DNA of 64,000 bases, taken from NCBI RefSeq assembly GCF_000383615.1, contig NZ_KB911604.1, positions 59,730 through 123,729 on the forward strand, in the 5' to 3' direction. A model generated the notes under the pieces. That model saw only the letters and a list, made by a program, of their open reading frames with translations. It was not told the DNA's origin and made no database searches. Origin of the DNA: Streptomyces canus 299MFChir4.1 (GTDB lineage Bacteria; Actinomycetota; Actinomycetes; Streptomycetales; Streptomycetaceae). The position numbers and the translations under genes were made by a program. Positions 42,586-51,221 of this stretch are shown piece after piece (within the stretch, counting starts at the first letter, position 1; each line of letters starts with the position of its first letter).

Positions 42586-43848
42586 TCATCGGATCGACTT
42601 GATGAACAATATGGTCACGCCGGAGATCAGGGACGCGATGACTCCGAAGGCGTAGAGCGCCGCATAGCCACCGAAGTAGGTGATCAGGGCCGCCGCGAGT
42701 GCTCCCGACATGGTGAGCGGCAGGCCCGTCGCGACCGACAGGATGCCGAAATCGCGCCCTACGGTCTCTTTGTTCGGCAGTACCAGAGACATGACCGCGA
42801 GGTCGACCGCGAAGTACGTACCGATGCTGATGCCGAGGAAGACCGAATAAATGACCATACCGGTCCAGGTCGGTACGAAGATCGGAATGAGCATGCTGCA
42901 GGCCAGCCCGATGGCGGAGATGCCCACGAAGAGTTTGCGGCGATCCAGCCTGTCCGCAAGCCAGCCGAACAGTGTGGCGACGAGGATCCACGCGACGACG
43001 CTGATGGTCGACAGAGTGCTGACCGCGACGGCGACGTTCTCGCCCGGCAGGTTTTCCATCCCGATGTAGTCACTCATCGTGTAGTACAAGTAGCCACTGA
43101 CGGTGTAGTACGACAGAAACAGCGCGAAGCGGCTGGTGAACGCGAGAGTGTAGTCGCGGGATCGGAACGCTTCGAAGAATGACCAGACGCTGGGGCGCTG
43201 GATTCGTACGTTCCGTTCGCGAACGATGTCGAGTGTGGACGTCTCGCGAACGCTGAGTACCAGAACCAGGCTGGAGACGAACAGCACGATGGCGAGGACG
43301 GCGTAGCCCCAGAATGCTCCGGCGCGGCTGGCGATCTGGACACCGACGAAGACACCCAGTGGCGTGCCGAGCGCGACAATGGATGAGGCGAGGCCCCGGC
43401 GGTCCTCGGGGACCCGGTCGGGCAGGATCGCGAACAGCGGGCCGAGGTACATGTTCAGCACCAGCCACAGCACGGAGTAGACGATGCCCAGCACCAGCAG
43501 GTTGGGGCTGACAGCCATGGCGATCATGAGCACGCCCGAGATGCCGGAGAGGACGACGATCCACGGCGCACGCCGGCCATAGCGTGATCGTGTCCGGTCC
43601 GACAGGGCGCCGCCGAATGGGATGCCGACGAGCGTGCCGATGGCGGCGAAGGTCGTGAGAAGTGCGAGGCTGCCCACTTTGTCCGCCGCATCGATGGCTT
43701 CGACCTGGGCGGGAACGAGCACCTGCTGGATGCCGTTGACCATCGCGTACATCGCCGTCGTGGGGATGATGAGCGAGATGAGCACGCGACGCAACGTCAC
43801 ATGAGTTGAATGGGGCGTCTTCCGTTCGGCGACTTCAGCGTTCGACAT
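42586..43848 (-). CDS. MFS transporter, 12 helices
   Basis: 420 residues, about 12 hydrophobic segments. The loop after helix 2 reads GGALSDRTRSRYGRRAPW, the MFS/GPH-like D-R-x-x-R-R signature, repeated as GWLADRLDRRK in the second half. It is in the putative ketone/acid catabolic operon and may import the substrate. Ribosome site GGAGG precedes the ATG at 43848. Confidence 0.88.
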   Translation of the reverse strand: MSNAEVAERKTPHSTHVTLRRVLISLIIPTTAMYAMVNGIQQVLVPAQVEAIDAADKVGSLALLTTFAAIGTLVGIPFGGALSDRTRSRYGRRAPWIVVLSGISGVLMIAMAVSPNLLVLGIVYSVLWLVLNMYLGPLFAILPDRVPEDRRGLASSIVALGTPLGVFVGVQIASRAGAFWGYAVLAIVLFVSSLVLVLSVRETSTLDIVRERNVRIQRPSVWSFFEAFRSRDYTLAFTSRFALFLSYYTVSGYLYYTMSDYIGMENLPGENVAVAVSTLSTISVVAWILVATLFGWLADRLDRRKLFVGISAIGLACSMLIPIFVPTWTGMVIYSVFLGISIGTYFAVDLAVMSLVLPNKETVGRDFGILSVATGLPLTMSGALAAALITYFGGYAALYAFGVIASLISGVTILFIKSIR

Positions 43849-43968
43849 GACTTCCTCCAGTGAAGAGAGAGCAGCAGCTGCGCCGTGCCCCCGCAGCGCA
43901 GCGTCAGACCCCTCAGGGAAACCGATTGCGGAAGTGGGCCAGACGCCGGTCTACGCCGAGCCCACGCT

Positions 43969-45531
43969 CTAGTGGAGTTCGCGCTTGAGGATCTTCCCCG
44001 TCGCCGTCATGGGCAGCGCGCCCACGATCTCGACCAGACGCGGGTACTTGTATGAGGCCATGTGCGCCTTGGCCCAGTCGATGAGTTCTGACGCCTTCAG
44101 CTCAGCGCCGGGCTCGGCCACGACGAACGCTTTGATCTCTTCACCGTGGGAGTCGTGCGGAACGCCGACGACCGCGGCCAGGGAGACGTCCGGGTGGGTC
44201 ATGAGGGACTCCTCGACCTCGCGCGGGTAGACGTTGAACCCGCCTCTGATGATCAAGTCCTTGGCTCGATCGACGATGTAGTACCAACCGTCCTCGTCAC
44301 GGCGGGCCAGGTCGCCGGTGCGCAACCATCCGTCGCGCAGGACCTCGGCGGTCGCGTCGGGCCGACCACGGTAGCCCCTGAAAACGTTGTGTCCGCGGAC
44401 GGCGATCTCACCGACGGCGTCGGGGGTCCACTGCGTCTCGTGCCACGAGCCAGGCTTCAGCAGCGTCATCTCGACACCGGGAAGGGGTATGCCGATGGAC
44501 CCAGGCCGGACCGGCTCGCCGAGCCGCGAAAATGATGTGACGGGCGACGTTTCGGAGAGGCCGTACCCTTCCGCGATGGTGACGCCGAGCCGTGCCTCGA
44601 ACTCGCGATGGATCTCGATCGGGAGCGCTGATCCGCCGGCGACCGCCACCCGCAGACGGGCCGCGAGGCCTGCGCCGTCGACCGTCTCGTCCAGTGCGTG
44701 GAGCATGGCCCAGTACATGGTCGGGACGCCGGCGAAGAAGGTGACGGACTCGCGCAGCATCGAAGCCAATGCCGACGCGGCCTCGAAGCGCGGGAGCATC
44801 ACGACCGTGCCTCCGTTGGCCACCGCGGCGTTCTGGACCACGCTCTGTCCGAAGGAGTGGAACAGGGGCAGGACGCCCAGGTAGGTGTCGGGGCGAGACG
44901 GGTCGATGTCGAACAGTGCCCTGGCCGCGAGCGCGTTGTCACGCATGTTGCGGTGACGCAGCTCCGCACCCTTGGGTCGGCCCGACGTGCCTGACGTGAA
45001 GAGTACGACTGCGATGTCGTCCTCGTCGGTGCTCACTGTGTCGAACTCCGGGGAGTGCCCCGCGGCGGCGGCTGCGAGAGTCTCGATGCCCTCGAATCCA
45101 CTCGCGGCCGCGGGGTCTGCTGTGACGATGAGGACGTCGGGAGATGTCTCGCATGCTTCGGCGGCAGCGACCGCCTCGGCCCCGACGGGCAGCTCGGGGG
45201 TCCCCTCGAATGCGAGCAGAGCCTTGGCGCCGGCCTCTTCGAGGTGATATCTGACCTCACCTCTTTTGAGCAGAACGTTCAACGGGACGACTGTCGCGCC
45301 CACTTTGAGGATGGCGAAGTACGCGATCGTGAACTGGGGCAGGTTTGGGCACATCAGGGCGATCGAGTCCCCCGGCTTGATGCCACGAGCGACCAAGAGG
45401 TTGGCCACCCTGTTGGTGGACGCACCGAGGTCGGCATAGTTCAGGCGGTGTGGTCCGAGCACCAGCGCGGTGCGCTCGGCGTACCGCTTGACGGAGTCGT
45501 CGAGGAGGGAGGCGAGATTGAACTGGGGCAT
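43969..45531 (-). CDS. Acyl-CoA ligase (long-chain fatty acid-CoA ligase type)
   Basis: 520 residues. AMP-binding motif LFTSGTSGRPKGAELRHRN, GYGLSETSPV, then GWLRTGDLARRDEDGWYYI, DRAKDLIIRGGFNVYPREVE and the C-terminal catalytic Lys in TATGKILKREL. All core motifs of the ANL superfamily are intact. It activates a carboxylic acid, plausibly the acid released by hydrolysis of a Baeyer-Villiger ester. Confidence 0.93.
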   Translation of the reverse strand: MPQFNLASLLDDSVKRYAERTALVLGPHRLNYADLGASTNRVANLLVARGIKPGDSIALMCPNLPQFTIAYFAILKVGATVVPLNVLLKRGEVRYHLEEAGAKALLAFEGTPELPVGAEAVAAAEACETSPDVLIVTADPAAASGFEGIETLAAAAAGHSPEFDTVSTDEDDIAVVLFTSGTSGRPKGAELRHRNMRDNALAARALFDIDPSRPDTYLGVLPLFHSFGQSVVQNAAVANGGTVVMLPRFEAASALASMLRESVTFFAGVPTMYWAMLHALDETVDGAGLAARLRVAVAGGSALPIEIHREFEARLGVTIAEGYGLSETSPVTSFSRLGEPVRPGSIGIPLPGVEMTLLKPGSWHETQWTPDAVGEIAVRGHNVFRGYRGRPDATAEVLRDGWLRTGDLARRDEDGWYYIVDRAKDLIIRGGFNVYPREVEESLMTHPDVSLAAVVGVPHDSHGEEIKAFVVAEPGAELKASELIDWAKAHMASYKYPRLVEIVGALPMTATGKILKRELH

Positions 45532-45612
45532 GTGATGTCCTAGGTACTCGGCAAGGAGACGCCGGTGGGCAGGTTCGGTCGAGACGAGATGGCCGACCGC
45601 AACGGCCTGGCA

Positions 45613-46551
45613 TCATTGCCGATTTCGTCGGAGCTCCTTCGCGGAGTGGAGCCGCTCTTCCACGCTGCTGATGTGTGCGTCGATTTCGACTGCGACAAGC
45701 GCGACCAGGTCGTCGTGGATGTGGTGGCCCATCCCGGGCACGACCACATGGCGAGCGTTGGTGATGGCCGTGGCGGTTGCCCGCCCCCCGCTCGGATCAA
45801 CGAACTGATCACGGTCCCCGTTGAGAACGAGGGTCGGCGCGTCGATGTGGTGCAGTTCCGACGTCCTGTCGCCCGACGCCTGGATGCACTGGATCTGACG
45901 GGCCGTGCCTCGGTTGTTCGGGCCGCCGGCGCGGTCCCATAGGATACCGGCGGCGACCGCCTCTGCCGCCTCGTTGAGTGGGTATGCCGTCCCACTGGCC
46001 TGATGGGTCAACTTGAGGTGCCTCTTGATGGCTCGTTCCCTCGTCTTTGCAGGCGGGGACGCGATCAGCATCAGTCTCGTCTTGAGCGTCGGTTGCCCGA
46101 CGGTGAGTGCCCCCGTTGTCGAGTAGATCGAGGTCAGGGAGGCCGTGCGGTCGCCGTGGTGGGCTGCCAGCGACTGCGCGATCATGCCGCCCATCGAGCG
46201 TCCGACTATGTGGGCGCGGTCGATACCGAGGTGGTCGAGAAGGCTGACGCTGTCGCGTGCCATCTGCGCCAGCGTGTACGCGTCGCGCTGTGGTTTCGCG
46301 GACAGCAGGCGCCATGGGGCGGGCGGTCGTCGGTCGATGCGCGAGGAGCGTCCGGCATCGCGGTTGTCGTGGCGGACGACGCGGTAGCCGCGCGAGACCA
46401 TCGCGCTGACGAAGGCATCGGACCACGAGCTCATGTCCTCTCCGAGCCCTCCGAGGAGCAGCAGCGCCGGGCCGTCGGCAGGACCGTCGACGCAGTAGCA
46501 GAGCCGCACACCGGTCGCGACCGAAGCGAAACGTTCCTGTGTCAGTGTCAT
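45613..46551 (-). CDS. Alpha/beta hydrolase
   Basis: 312 residues. LLLGGLGEDMSSW (oxyanion), nucleophile GRSMGGMIAQSLA, LVLNGDRDQFVD (Asp) and VVPGMGHHIHDD (His) make a complete triad. Its start codon overlaps the monooxygenase stop codon (ATGA), so the two are translated together. It probably hydrolyses the ester or lactone produced by the monooxygenase. Confidence 0.92.
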   Translation of the reverse strand: MTLTQERFASVATGVRLCYCVDGPADGPALLLLGGLGEDMSSWSDAFVSAMVSRGYRVVRHDNRDAGRSSRIDRRPPAPWRLLSAKPQRDAYTLAQMARDSVSLLDHLGIDRAHIVGRSMGGMIAQSLAAHHGDRTASLTSIYSTTGALTVGQPTLKTRLMLIASPPAKTRERAIKRHLKLTHQASGTAYPLNEAAEAVAAGILWDRAGGPNNRGTARQIQCIQASGDRTSELHHIDAPTLVLNGDRDQFVDPSGGRATATAITNARHVVVPGMGHHIHDDLVALVAVEIDAHISSVEERLHSAKELRRNRQ

Positions 46552-48086
46552 GCGCTGACCTCCTTGCGTGTCGCACGGCGAGGGGCAACCTCAAGGGGGT
46601 CGGCCATGTAACGCAGGGCCGGGTCGTACACCGAGTTCGACTCGAGTAGCTCCTTGTCCTCCCACCAGGTACTAGCCATGATCCACGGCGCCTTGAGACC
46701 ACGACGGGGCACGTCCTCGAGCGAACGCTGAACGTACCCGGCCGAGAAGTCCAGCAGCGGGCGGGTCTCGACGGTCGAGTCGGCGATGGGAGTGACGGAC
46801 CCGTAGCCGTTGGCGTCGAGGTGATGCAGCAGCTTGTCGATCTGCTTCCAGATGAGGTCGATCTTCATCGTCCATGTCGACAGCACATAACCGACGACCA
46901 TGACCATGTTGGGTACGCCGCTGAGCATCATGCCGCGATAGGCGAGCGTATCGGGCAGGTGGACGGGCTTGTCGTCGACGGTCATGGGCGTTCCGCCGAA
47001 GAACCGCAGGTTGAGGCCGGTGGCCTTGACGATGAGGTCTGCGGGAAGCTCACGGCCGGACTCGAGCAGAATGCCGTTCGCGGTGAACCGGACGATGCGG
47101 TCGGTGATCACCGTGGCCCGTCCCTCGGTCAACGCGTGGAAGTAGTCGCCGTCGGGGACGAGCGCGATGCGCTGGTCCCACGGGTTGTACGGGGGCGTGA
47201 AGTGGGTGCCGATGTCATAGCCCTCAGGCAGGTTCTTCCTGACATGGGAGGTCAGATAGCGTTTGGCCCAGCCGGGATAGCGACGGAAGGCGCTGACGAA
47301 GAGACGGTCCTGCCAGGCGTTCTTCATACGGACGATCGGGTAGGCACGGTCCTCCCCCAGCACACGGGTGATGAAGCCGGCGATCGGGTCCTGCCGGGGC
47401 TGGGCGACGACGTACGTCGGCGTCCGCTGGAGCTGCGTCACATGAGCGGCTGCGCCAGCGCCGGAGGTCATCGCGGGAACCAAGGTGAACGTGGTCGCGC
47501 CGCTGCCGATCACGACCACCTGCTTGCCGGAGTAGTCGTAGCCCTCCGGCCAGTGCTGAGCGTGGATGATGTCGCCGGTGAAGGTGTCCTCCCCGACGAA
47601 GCTCGGGTTGTAGCCCTCGTCGTAGTTGTAGTAGCCGGTCGCGTTGATGTACCAGCGGGTCTCGATCTTGATGTTGTCGAGGGCGCCGGTGGTCGGGTCG
47701 GTCCGTTCGATGTCGAGCGTCCATGTGGCGGTCTCGGACGACCAGCCGGCGTGTACGACCTTGTGACCGAAGCGCAGATTCCGTTTCAGACCGGACTCCG
47801 CGACCGCCTCATTCAGGTAAGTACGGATCTTCGGCGCGTCGGCGATGGAGTCCTTGTCACGCCACGGCTTGAACGAGTAGCCGAACGTGTAGAGGTCCGA
47901 GTCCGACCGGATGCCCGGGTAGCGGAAGAGGTCCCAGGTCCCGCCGACCGCGGTACGCGCCTCCAGCATCAGTAGTGACTTGTCGGGGTGCCCCGCACGC
48001 AGCTGGACGCCGAGGCCGATGCCGGAGATGCCGGCGCCGACGACGACGATGTCGACACGCTCTGTGTCGAGCGTCTGCTTGACCAT
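46548..48086 (-). CDS. Baeyer-Villiger-type flavin monooxygenase
   Basis: 512 residues. FAD motif VVVGAGISGIG near residue 17, NADPH motif VVVIGSGATTFT and, just before it, the Baeyer-Villiger fingerprint FTGDIIHAQHWP (residues 169-180), which fits F-x-G-x-x-x-H-x-x-x-W-P exactly. It inserts oxygen next to a ketone carbonyl. First gene of the leftward operon; a PucR-type regulator diverges from it 110 bases away. Confidence 0.93.
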   Translation of the reverse strand: MVKQTLDTERVDIVVVGAGISGIGLGVQLRAGHPDKSLLMLEARTAVGGTWDLFRYPGIRSDSDLYTFGYSFKPWRDKDSIADAPKIRTYLNEAVAESGLKRNLRFGHKVVHAGWSSETATWTLDIERTDPTTGALDNIKIETRWYINATGYYNYDEGYNPSFVGEDTFTGDIIHAQHWPEGYDYSGKQVVVIGSGATTFTLVPAMTSGAGAAAHVTQLQRTPTYVVAQPRQDPIAGFITRVLGEDRAYPIVRMKNAWQDRLFVSAFRRYPGWAKRYLTSHVRKNLPEGYDIGTHFTPPYNPWDQRIALVPDGDYFHALTEGRATVITDRIVRFTANGILLESGRELPADLIVKATGLNLRFFGGTPMTVDDKPVHLPDTLAYRGMMLSGVPNMVMVVGYVLSTWTMKIDLIWKQIDKLLHHLDANGYGSVTPIADSTVETRPLLDFSAGYVQRSLEDVPRRGLKAPWIMASTWWEDKELLESNSVYDPALRYMADPLEVAPRRATRKEVSA

Positions 48087-48196
48087 GGTGAGTCTCCGTC
48101 CGTGACGTGATTGAAGGCACGGTCTCAGGCCGCGATAGAGCCTGAGAAGGTGACAGACGCCTCGAAGTCGATCCGCTCATGGTGCACACTGCACTC

Positions 48197-49426
48197 ATGA
48201 CGGGAGAGCGGAAGCAGGTGCCCTCTGCGCGCACCAGGACCCTGATGCGCGCCGCTGCAGAGCGAATGCTGGCCGAGGAACAGGAGCTGGTCGCGGAGTC
48301 TTTCGCTGCCCTGCAAAGCAAGCTGCCGCCGATCATGCGCGAGGATCCTGTTCTGCGGGAAGGCGGACGCAGAGCGAACGAGACCAATACGCTTCAGTGG
48401 TTGACCGCCACGGTGAACGCGCCCGGCGAGCCGGTTGCTCCTTATCTCGGTGGCGACGCGCTGAACTTCGCCCGCGACCTGGCCAGGCGCGGGATCGACA
48501 GCTACGACCTCATCAGCTGGCGCGAGTCGGTCAACGTTGCCTGGGGGCGCTGGACGGCCATCTGCCTGGACCTGACGTCGGAGCCCACCGAACTCGTCGA
48601 GTTGCTGAGCTTCAGCCATGCCTCCATGAACACCTTCGCCGACGACACGATGCGAGCCGTGCGAGAGGCTGTAGCGAAAGAGCGCGACGAATTGACGAGC
48701 GAACGCACCAGGCAGAGATTCGACTTGGCGGCGCTGCTGATCTCGGGAGCGCCTGTCTCCCTCGAACGCGCCGAACGCGAACTGGGTCAGGCGCTCAGTG
48801 GCCGGCTGGTAGGCCTGGTCGTGTGGGCGCGCTCCCACGAAACCACGGATCAGATCGAACCCGCGATCGACCGGCTGATGCGCGCGGCACGATGCCACAC
48901 CAGGACGACGGTGGCCGCCGACTCCTCGACATCGTGGACCTGGCTACCGACCGCCGTGGCGCCCGAGCCGGCACAAGTCGTGGACATCCTGGACGAGCAA
49001 CCCGACGTGAATGTCGCCATCGGGCGGCCGCACGCCGGTCTCGTCGGCTTCCGCCAGACCCATCTCGAGGCCCTGGCGACACAACGAGTCCTCGCCGCCC
49101 TGAACTCACCCAGGCGTATCAGCAAGTTCGATGACGTCCGGCTCGCCTCGGTCCTCGTCGTCGGCACGCCCCAACTCGACACCTTCATCCACGACACACT
49201 TGGTGACCTTGAGCACGCCGATCCGGTGATACGCCAGACGGTGCTGGCCTTCGTCCGTGAACGCTTCAATTCGGCGCGCACCGCAGAGCGACTGTTCACC
49301 CACCGCAACACGATCGACCGCCGGCTCCGCCGTGCCGACGAACTGCTCCCAAGTCCCCTCGCGGACTACCCAGTTGAGATCGCCGCCGCTCTCACCGTGG
49401 TACAGCTGAGGTCGGATCCGATCTAA
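48197..49426 (+). CDS. PucR/CdaR-type transcriptional regulator
   Basis: 409 residues from ATG 48197; an ATG at 48179 is also possible. The C-terminal HTH_30 reads VRERFNSARTAERLFTHRNT then IDRRLRRADELL. The N-terminal two thirds are a sensor with a GGDEF-like/PucR-central arrangement (ELGQALSGRLVGLVVWARS). Regulators of this family activate adjacent degradation genes; here the divergent monooxygenase operon is the obvious target. Confidence 0.88.
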   Translation: MTGERKQVPSARTRTLMRAAAERMLAEEQELVAESFAALQSKLPPIMREDPVLREGGRRANETNTLQWLTATVNAPGEPVAPYLGGDALNFARDLARRGIDSYDLISWRESVNVAWGRWTAICLDLTSEPTELVELLSFSHASMNTFADDTMRAVREAVAKERDELTSERTRQRFDLAALLISGAPVSLERAERELGQALSGRLVGLVVWARSHETTDQIEPAIDRLMRAARCHTRTTVAADSSTSWTWLPTAVAPEPAQVVDILDEQPDVNVAIGRPHAGLVGFRQTHLEALATQRVLAALNSPRRISKFDDVRLASVLVVGTPQLDTFIHDTLGDLEHADPVIRQTVLAFVRERFNSARTAERLFTHRNTIDRRLRRADELLPSPLADYPVEIAAALTVVQLRSDPI

Positions 49427-49593
49427 CGGACCCAAAACGAGCGCAGCGTCGAGATGATCACTACAGCGAGCACAAGGTGCGCCCGCGAGGATCTGGACCG
49501 CGAAGCGGCCATTGTCGCGTTGATGGGTCCGTTTCCTAAGACCGGGCTGACAGGTCTGGGGTTCGAGCGGCAGCGGGTGCCTCTGCCGGTGGG
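49427..49593. other. Intergenic, no feature supported
   Basis: Between the regulator stop codon and the SDR gene end no hairpin or frame stands out. Convergent 3' ends; a terminator would be expected but is not obvious. Confidence 0.35.
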
Positions 49594-50302
49594 TCAGCCG
49601 GTGCCCGCGCCACCGTCGACGCGCAGGATCTGGCCAGTGAAGTGTGCGGCTTCCGGGGAGAGCAGGAAACACACGGCCGCGGCGATGTCGTCCGGACGGC
49701 CGAGCCGCCCGGAGGGTGTGCCGGCGAGGTAACGCTGCTCCGAGGCGGACCCGGCAGGATTGTTGGCACGGAACAGTTCCGTCTCGGTCGGTCCGGGGGC
49801 AACGGCGTTGACGGTCACTCCCGTCGTGGCGAGCTCTCCCGCCCAGGCGCGGGTGCAGAAGTCCAGCGCCGCTTTGGCCGCTCCGTAAGCCGTACGTTCC
49901 GGTTTGCCCACGGTGACCAGGCTGGTGATGTTCACGATGCGGCCCCGACCGTGCGCGGTCATGGCCGGCAGGGCGGCCTGGACGACCTGGACGGCGACCC
50001 GCACCGTCATGTCGTAGACCGCGTGCAGATCCGTCCAGCTCGCCTTCGTGTACGGATGCGGGTCGAACCAGACCGGCATTGTTGACCACGGCGTCGACGG
50101 GCCCCTGGGCGAGGACAGCCCGAAGGGCCGCGTCTGTGGCTGCCCGATCGGACAAGTCGACCTCGTGGAAGTCCCCGGGGAAGGCGTCGGTCGAGGTCCG
50201 TGCGAGACCGATGGGCCGATGTCCCTGACGGGCCAGGCGTTCGGCCACCGCCAGGCCGATGCCGCGTGAGGCTCCCGTGATGAGCACGCGTCGAGAGGCC
50301 AT
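49594..50302 (-). pseudogene. SDR (FabG-like) gene with a single-base frameshift
   Basis: From ATG 50302 the frame reads RRVLITGASRGIGLAVAERL, VDAVVNNAGLVRPAS and ELDG, then loses sense; the rest continues in another frame (LHAVYDMTVRVAVQVVQAAL, ITSLVTVGKPERTAYGAAKA, ending GQILRVDGGAGTG). One extra G near 50031 (GACGGAT where GACGAT would keep the frame) explains it. All SDR catalytic motifs are otherwise present. It could be a true mutation or a sequencing error. Confidence 0.85.
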
Positions 50303-50446
50303 GCTGGAGGGGGTCCTTTCTCGTCCCCGCATCGCAGGGGCGGGTGCATCCGCGGTGCGGGCAGGCGCGAAGGGCACGGGCGCCGATGCCGTGGGGGGTA
50401 TCGGCACCCGTGGCCCGGGAAGGTCAGAATCCGGGGGAGAGGGCCG
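50303..50446. other. Upstream region of the frameshifted SDR
   Basis: Contains a plausible AAAGGA ribosome site about 12 bases before the SDR start. Otherwise GC-rich without a supported gene. Confidence 0.35.
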
Positions 50447-50590
50447 TCATACCGTCATCCACAGCCACGCGCTGATGGTCCAGCCGAACCAGTCGCTCGG
50501 GTCCGTGAACGAGAAGGCCGTGGTCAGCACGGAGCCGATCCACACCACGAACATCACGGGTGACTTGTCGTGGCGCACGCCATAGGACCG
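50447..50590 (-). pseudogene. KdpB (K+-transporting ATPase) fragment
   Basis: On the minus strand the frame reads HDKSPVMFVVWIGSVLTTAF, then SFTDPSDWFGWTISAWLWMT and a stop at 50447. This is the first membrane helices of KdpB, which in the intact family continue to the FANxAEAxAEGRxKA region. Only about 45 codons remain. No other kdp gene lies nearby. Confidence 0.6.
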
Positions 50591-50607
50591 CTCCAGGGGG
50601 CGGACCC

Positions 50608-50634
50608 TCGCCCGTCCGACCCTTGGACGGGCGA
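50608..50634. terminator. Strong hairpin between KdpB fossil and copper module
   Basis: TCGCCCGTCC and GGACGGGCGA form a perfect 10-base stem with a 7-base loop. It could terminate transcription from either side; it has no T-run. It insulates the copper genes from the left-hand sequences. Confidence 0.6.
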
Positions 50635-50948
50635 AACTCGATTCGCCGGAAGTGGAGGCGTACGCAGCGACTGCCCGGCCGAGCCGTGTGCACGCGGGTG
50701 CCTTCTGTGGGGCGACATCTGTGGGGCCGTCTGGCAGGAACTGACCGGCCCGGCGTCCGCGAACTGCTCACCGGCGTGCGAGCCTGCCTCGACGTTCTCG
50801 GTCAGGCGGGTACAACACCGGTTACCCATGTGACGCAAGTCATGATTAGGTGCTGGAACTCGACGCTCTGTCGACTCGACTACTGGAGTGCTACGGCTAC
50901 AACCGCCGTCTCTCGCAGGACGGTTCGATGCGACCAGGAAGGTCGGGC
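50635..50948. promoter_or_regulatory. Leader/promoter region of the copper module
   Basis: No gene supported in 314 bases. GGGTA (50808-50812) and TACCC (50823-50827) form a 5+5 inverted repeat that could be a metal-regulator site, and short AT-richer sequence follows near 50840. I did not find a clear CsoR-type operator (C-tract/G-tract with AT flanks). The module promoter is expected here. Confidence 0.4.
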
Positions 50949-51221
50949 ATGGCCGATATTCCCTTGTCACCCCGCTCCGCCGCCGGGGCCGCCCGCAGAC
51001 TGCTGCCGCCTCCCGCGCTCTGCGGGTTCCTGCTTCTGCTGGCACTGGTGTTCACGGTGTCCTACGCGGTCGGGTCGGCGGCCGGGCCGGTGGCGCCGGG
51101 TATGCACGGCAGCGGGAGAACCGGTAGCGGTGGAGGGGGCGGCGGGAGCGACGGCGACGGCACGGGCGACATGCCCGGGATGGACGACATGCCCGGGATG
51201 GGTCATGGGAGCGGTGAGTGA
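50949..51221 (+). CDS. Small membrane-anchored Met-rich protein
   Basis: 90 residues: one transmembrane segment (LCGFLLLLALVFTVSYAVG), a Gly/Ser linker and a Met/His/Asp-rich end with DMPGMDDMPGMGHG. Such MxxM repeats bind Cu(I). The stop codon overlaps the copA ATG by one base (TGATG), so translation is coupled. Probably an extracytoplasmic copper-binding accessory of CopA (inference). An in-frame ATG at 50850 is less likely. Confidence 0.75.
   Translation: MADIPLSPRSAAGAARRLLPPPALCGFLLLLALVFTVSYAVGSAAGPVAPGMHGSGRTGSGGGGGGSDGDGTGDMPGMDDMPGMGHGSGE

Noticed and set aside
49106..50407. 433-residue minus-strand reading
   Set aside because: Artefact joining the N-terminal half of the frameshifted SDR with antisense of the PucR-type regulator.
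50635..50948. CsoR copper operator upstream of copA
   Set aside because: Looked for a C-tract/G-tract palindrome with AT flanks; only a weak GGGTA/TACCC repeat was found.
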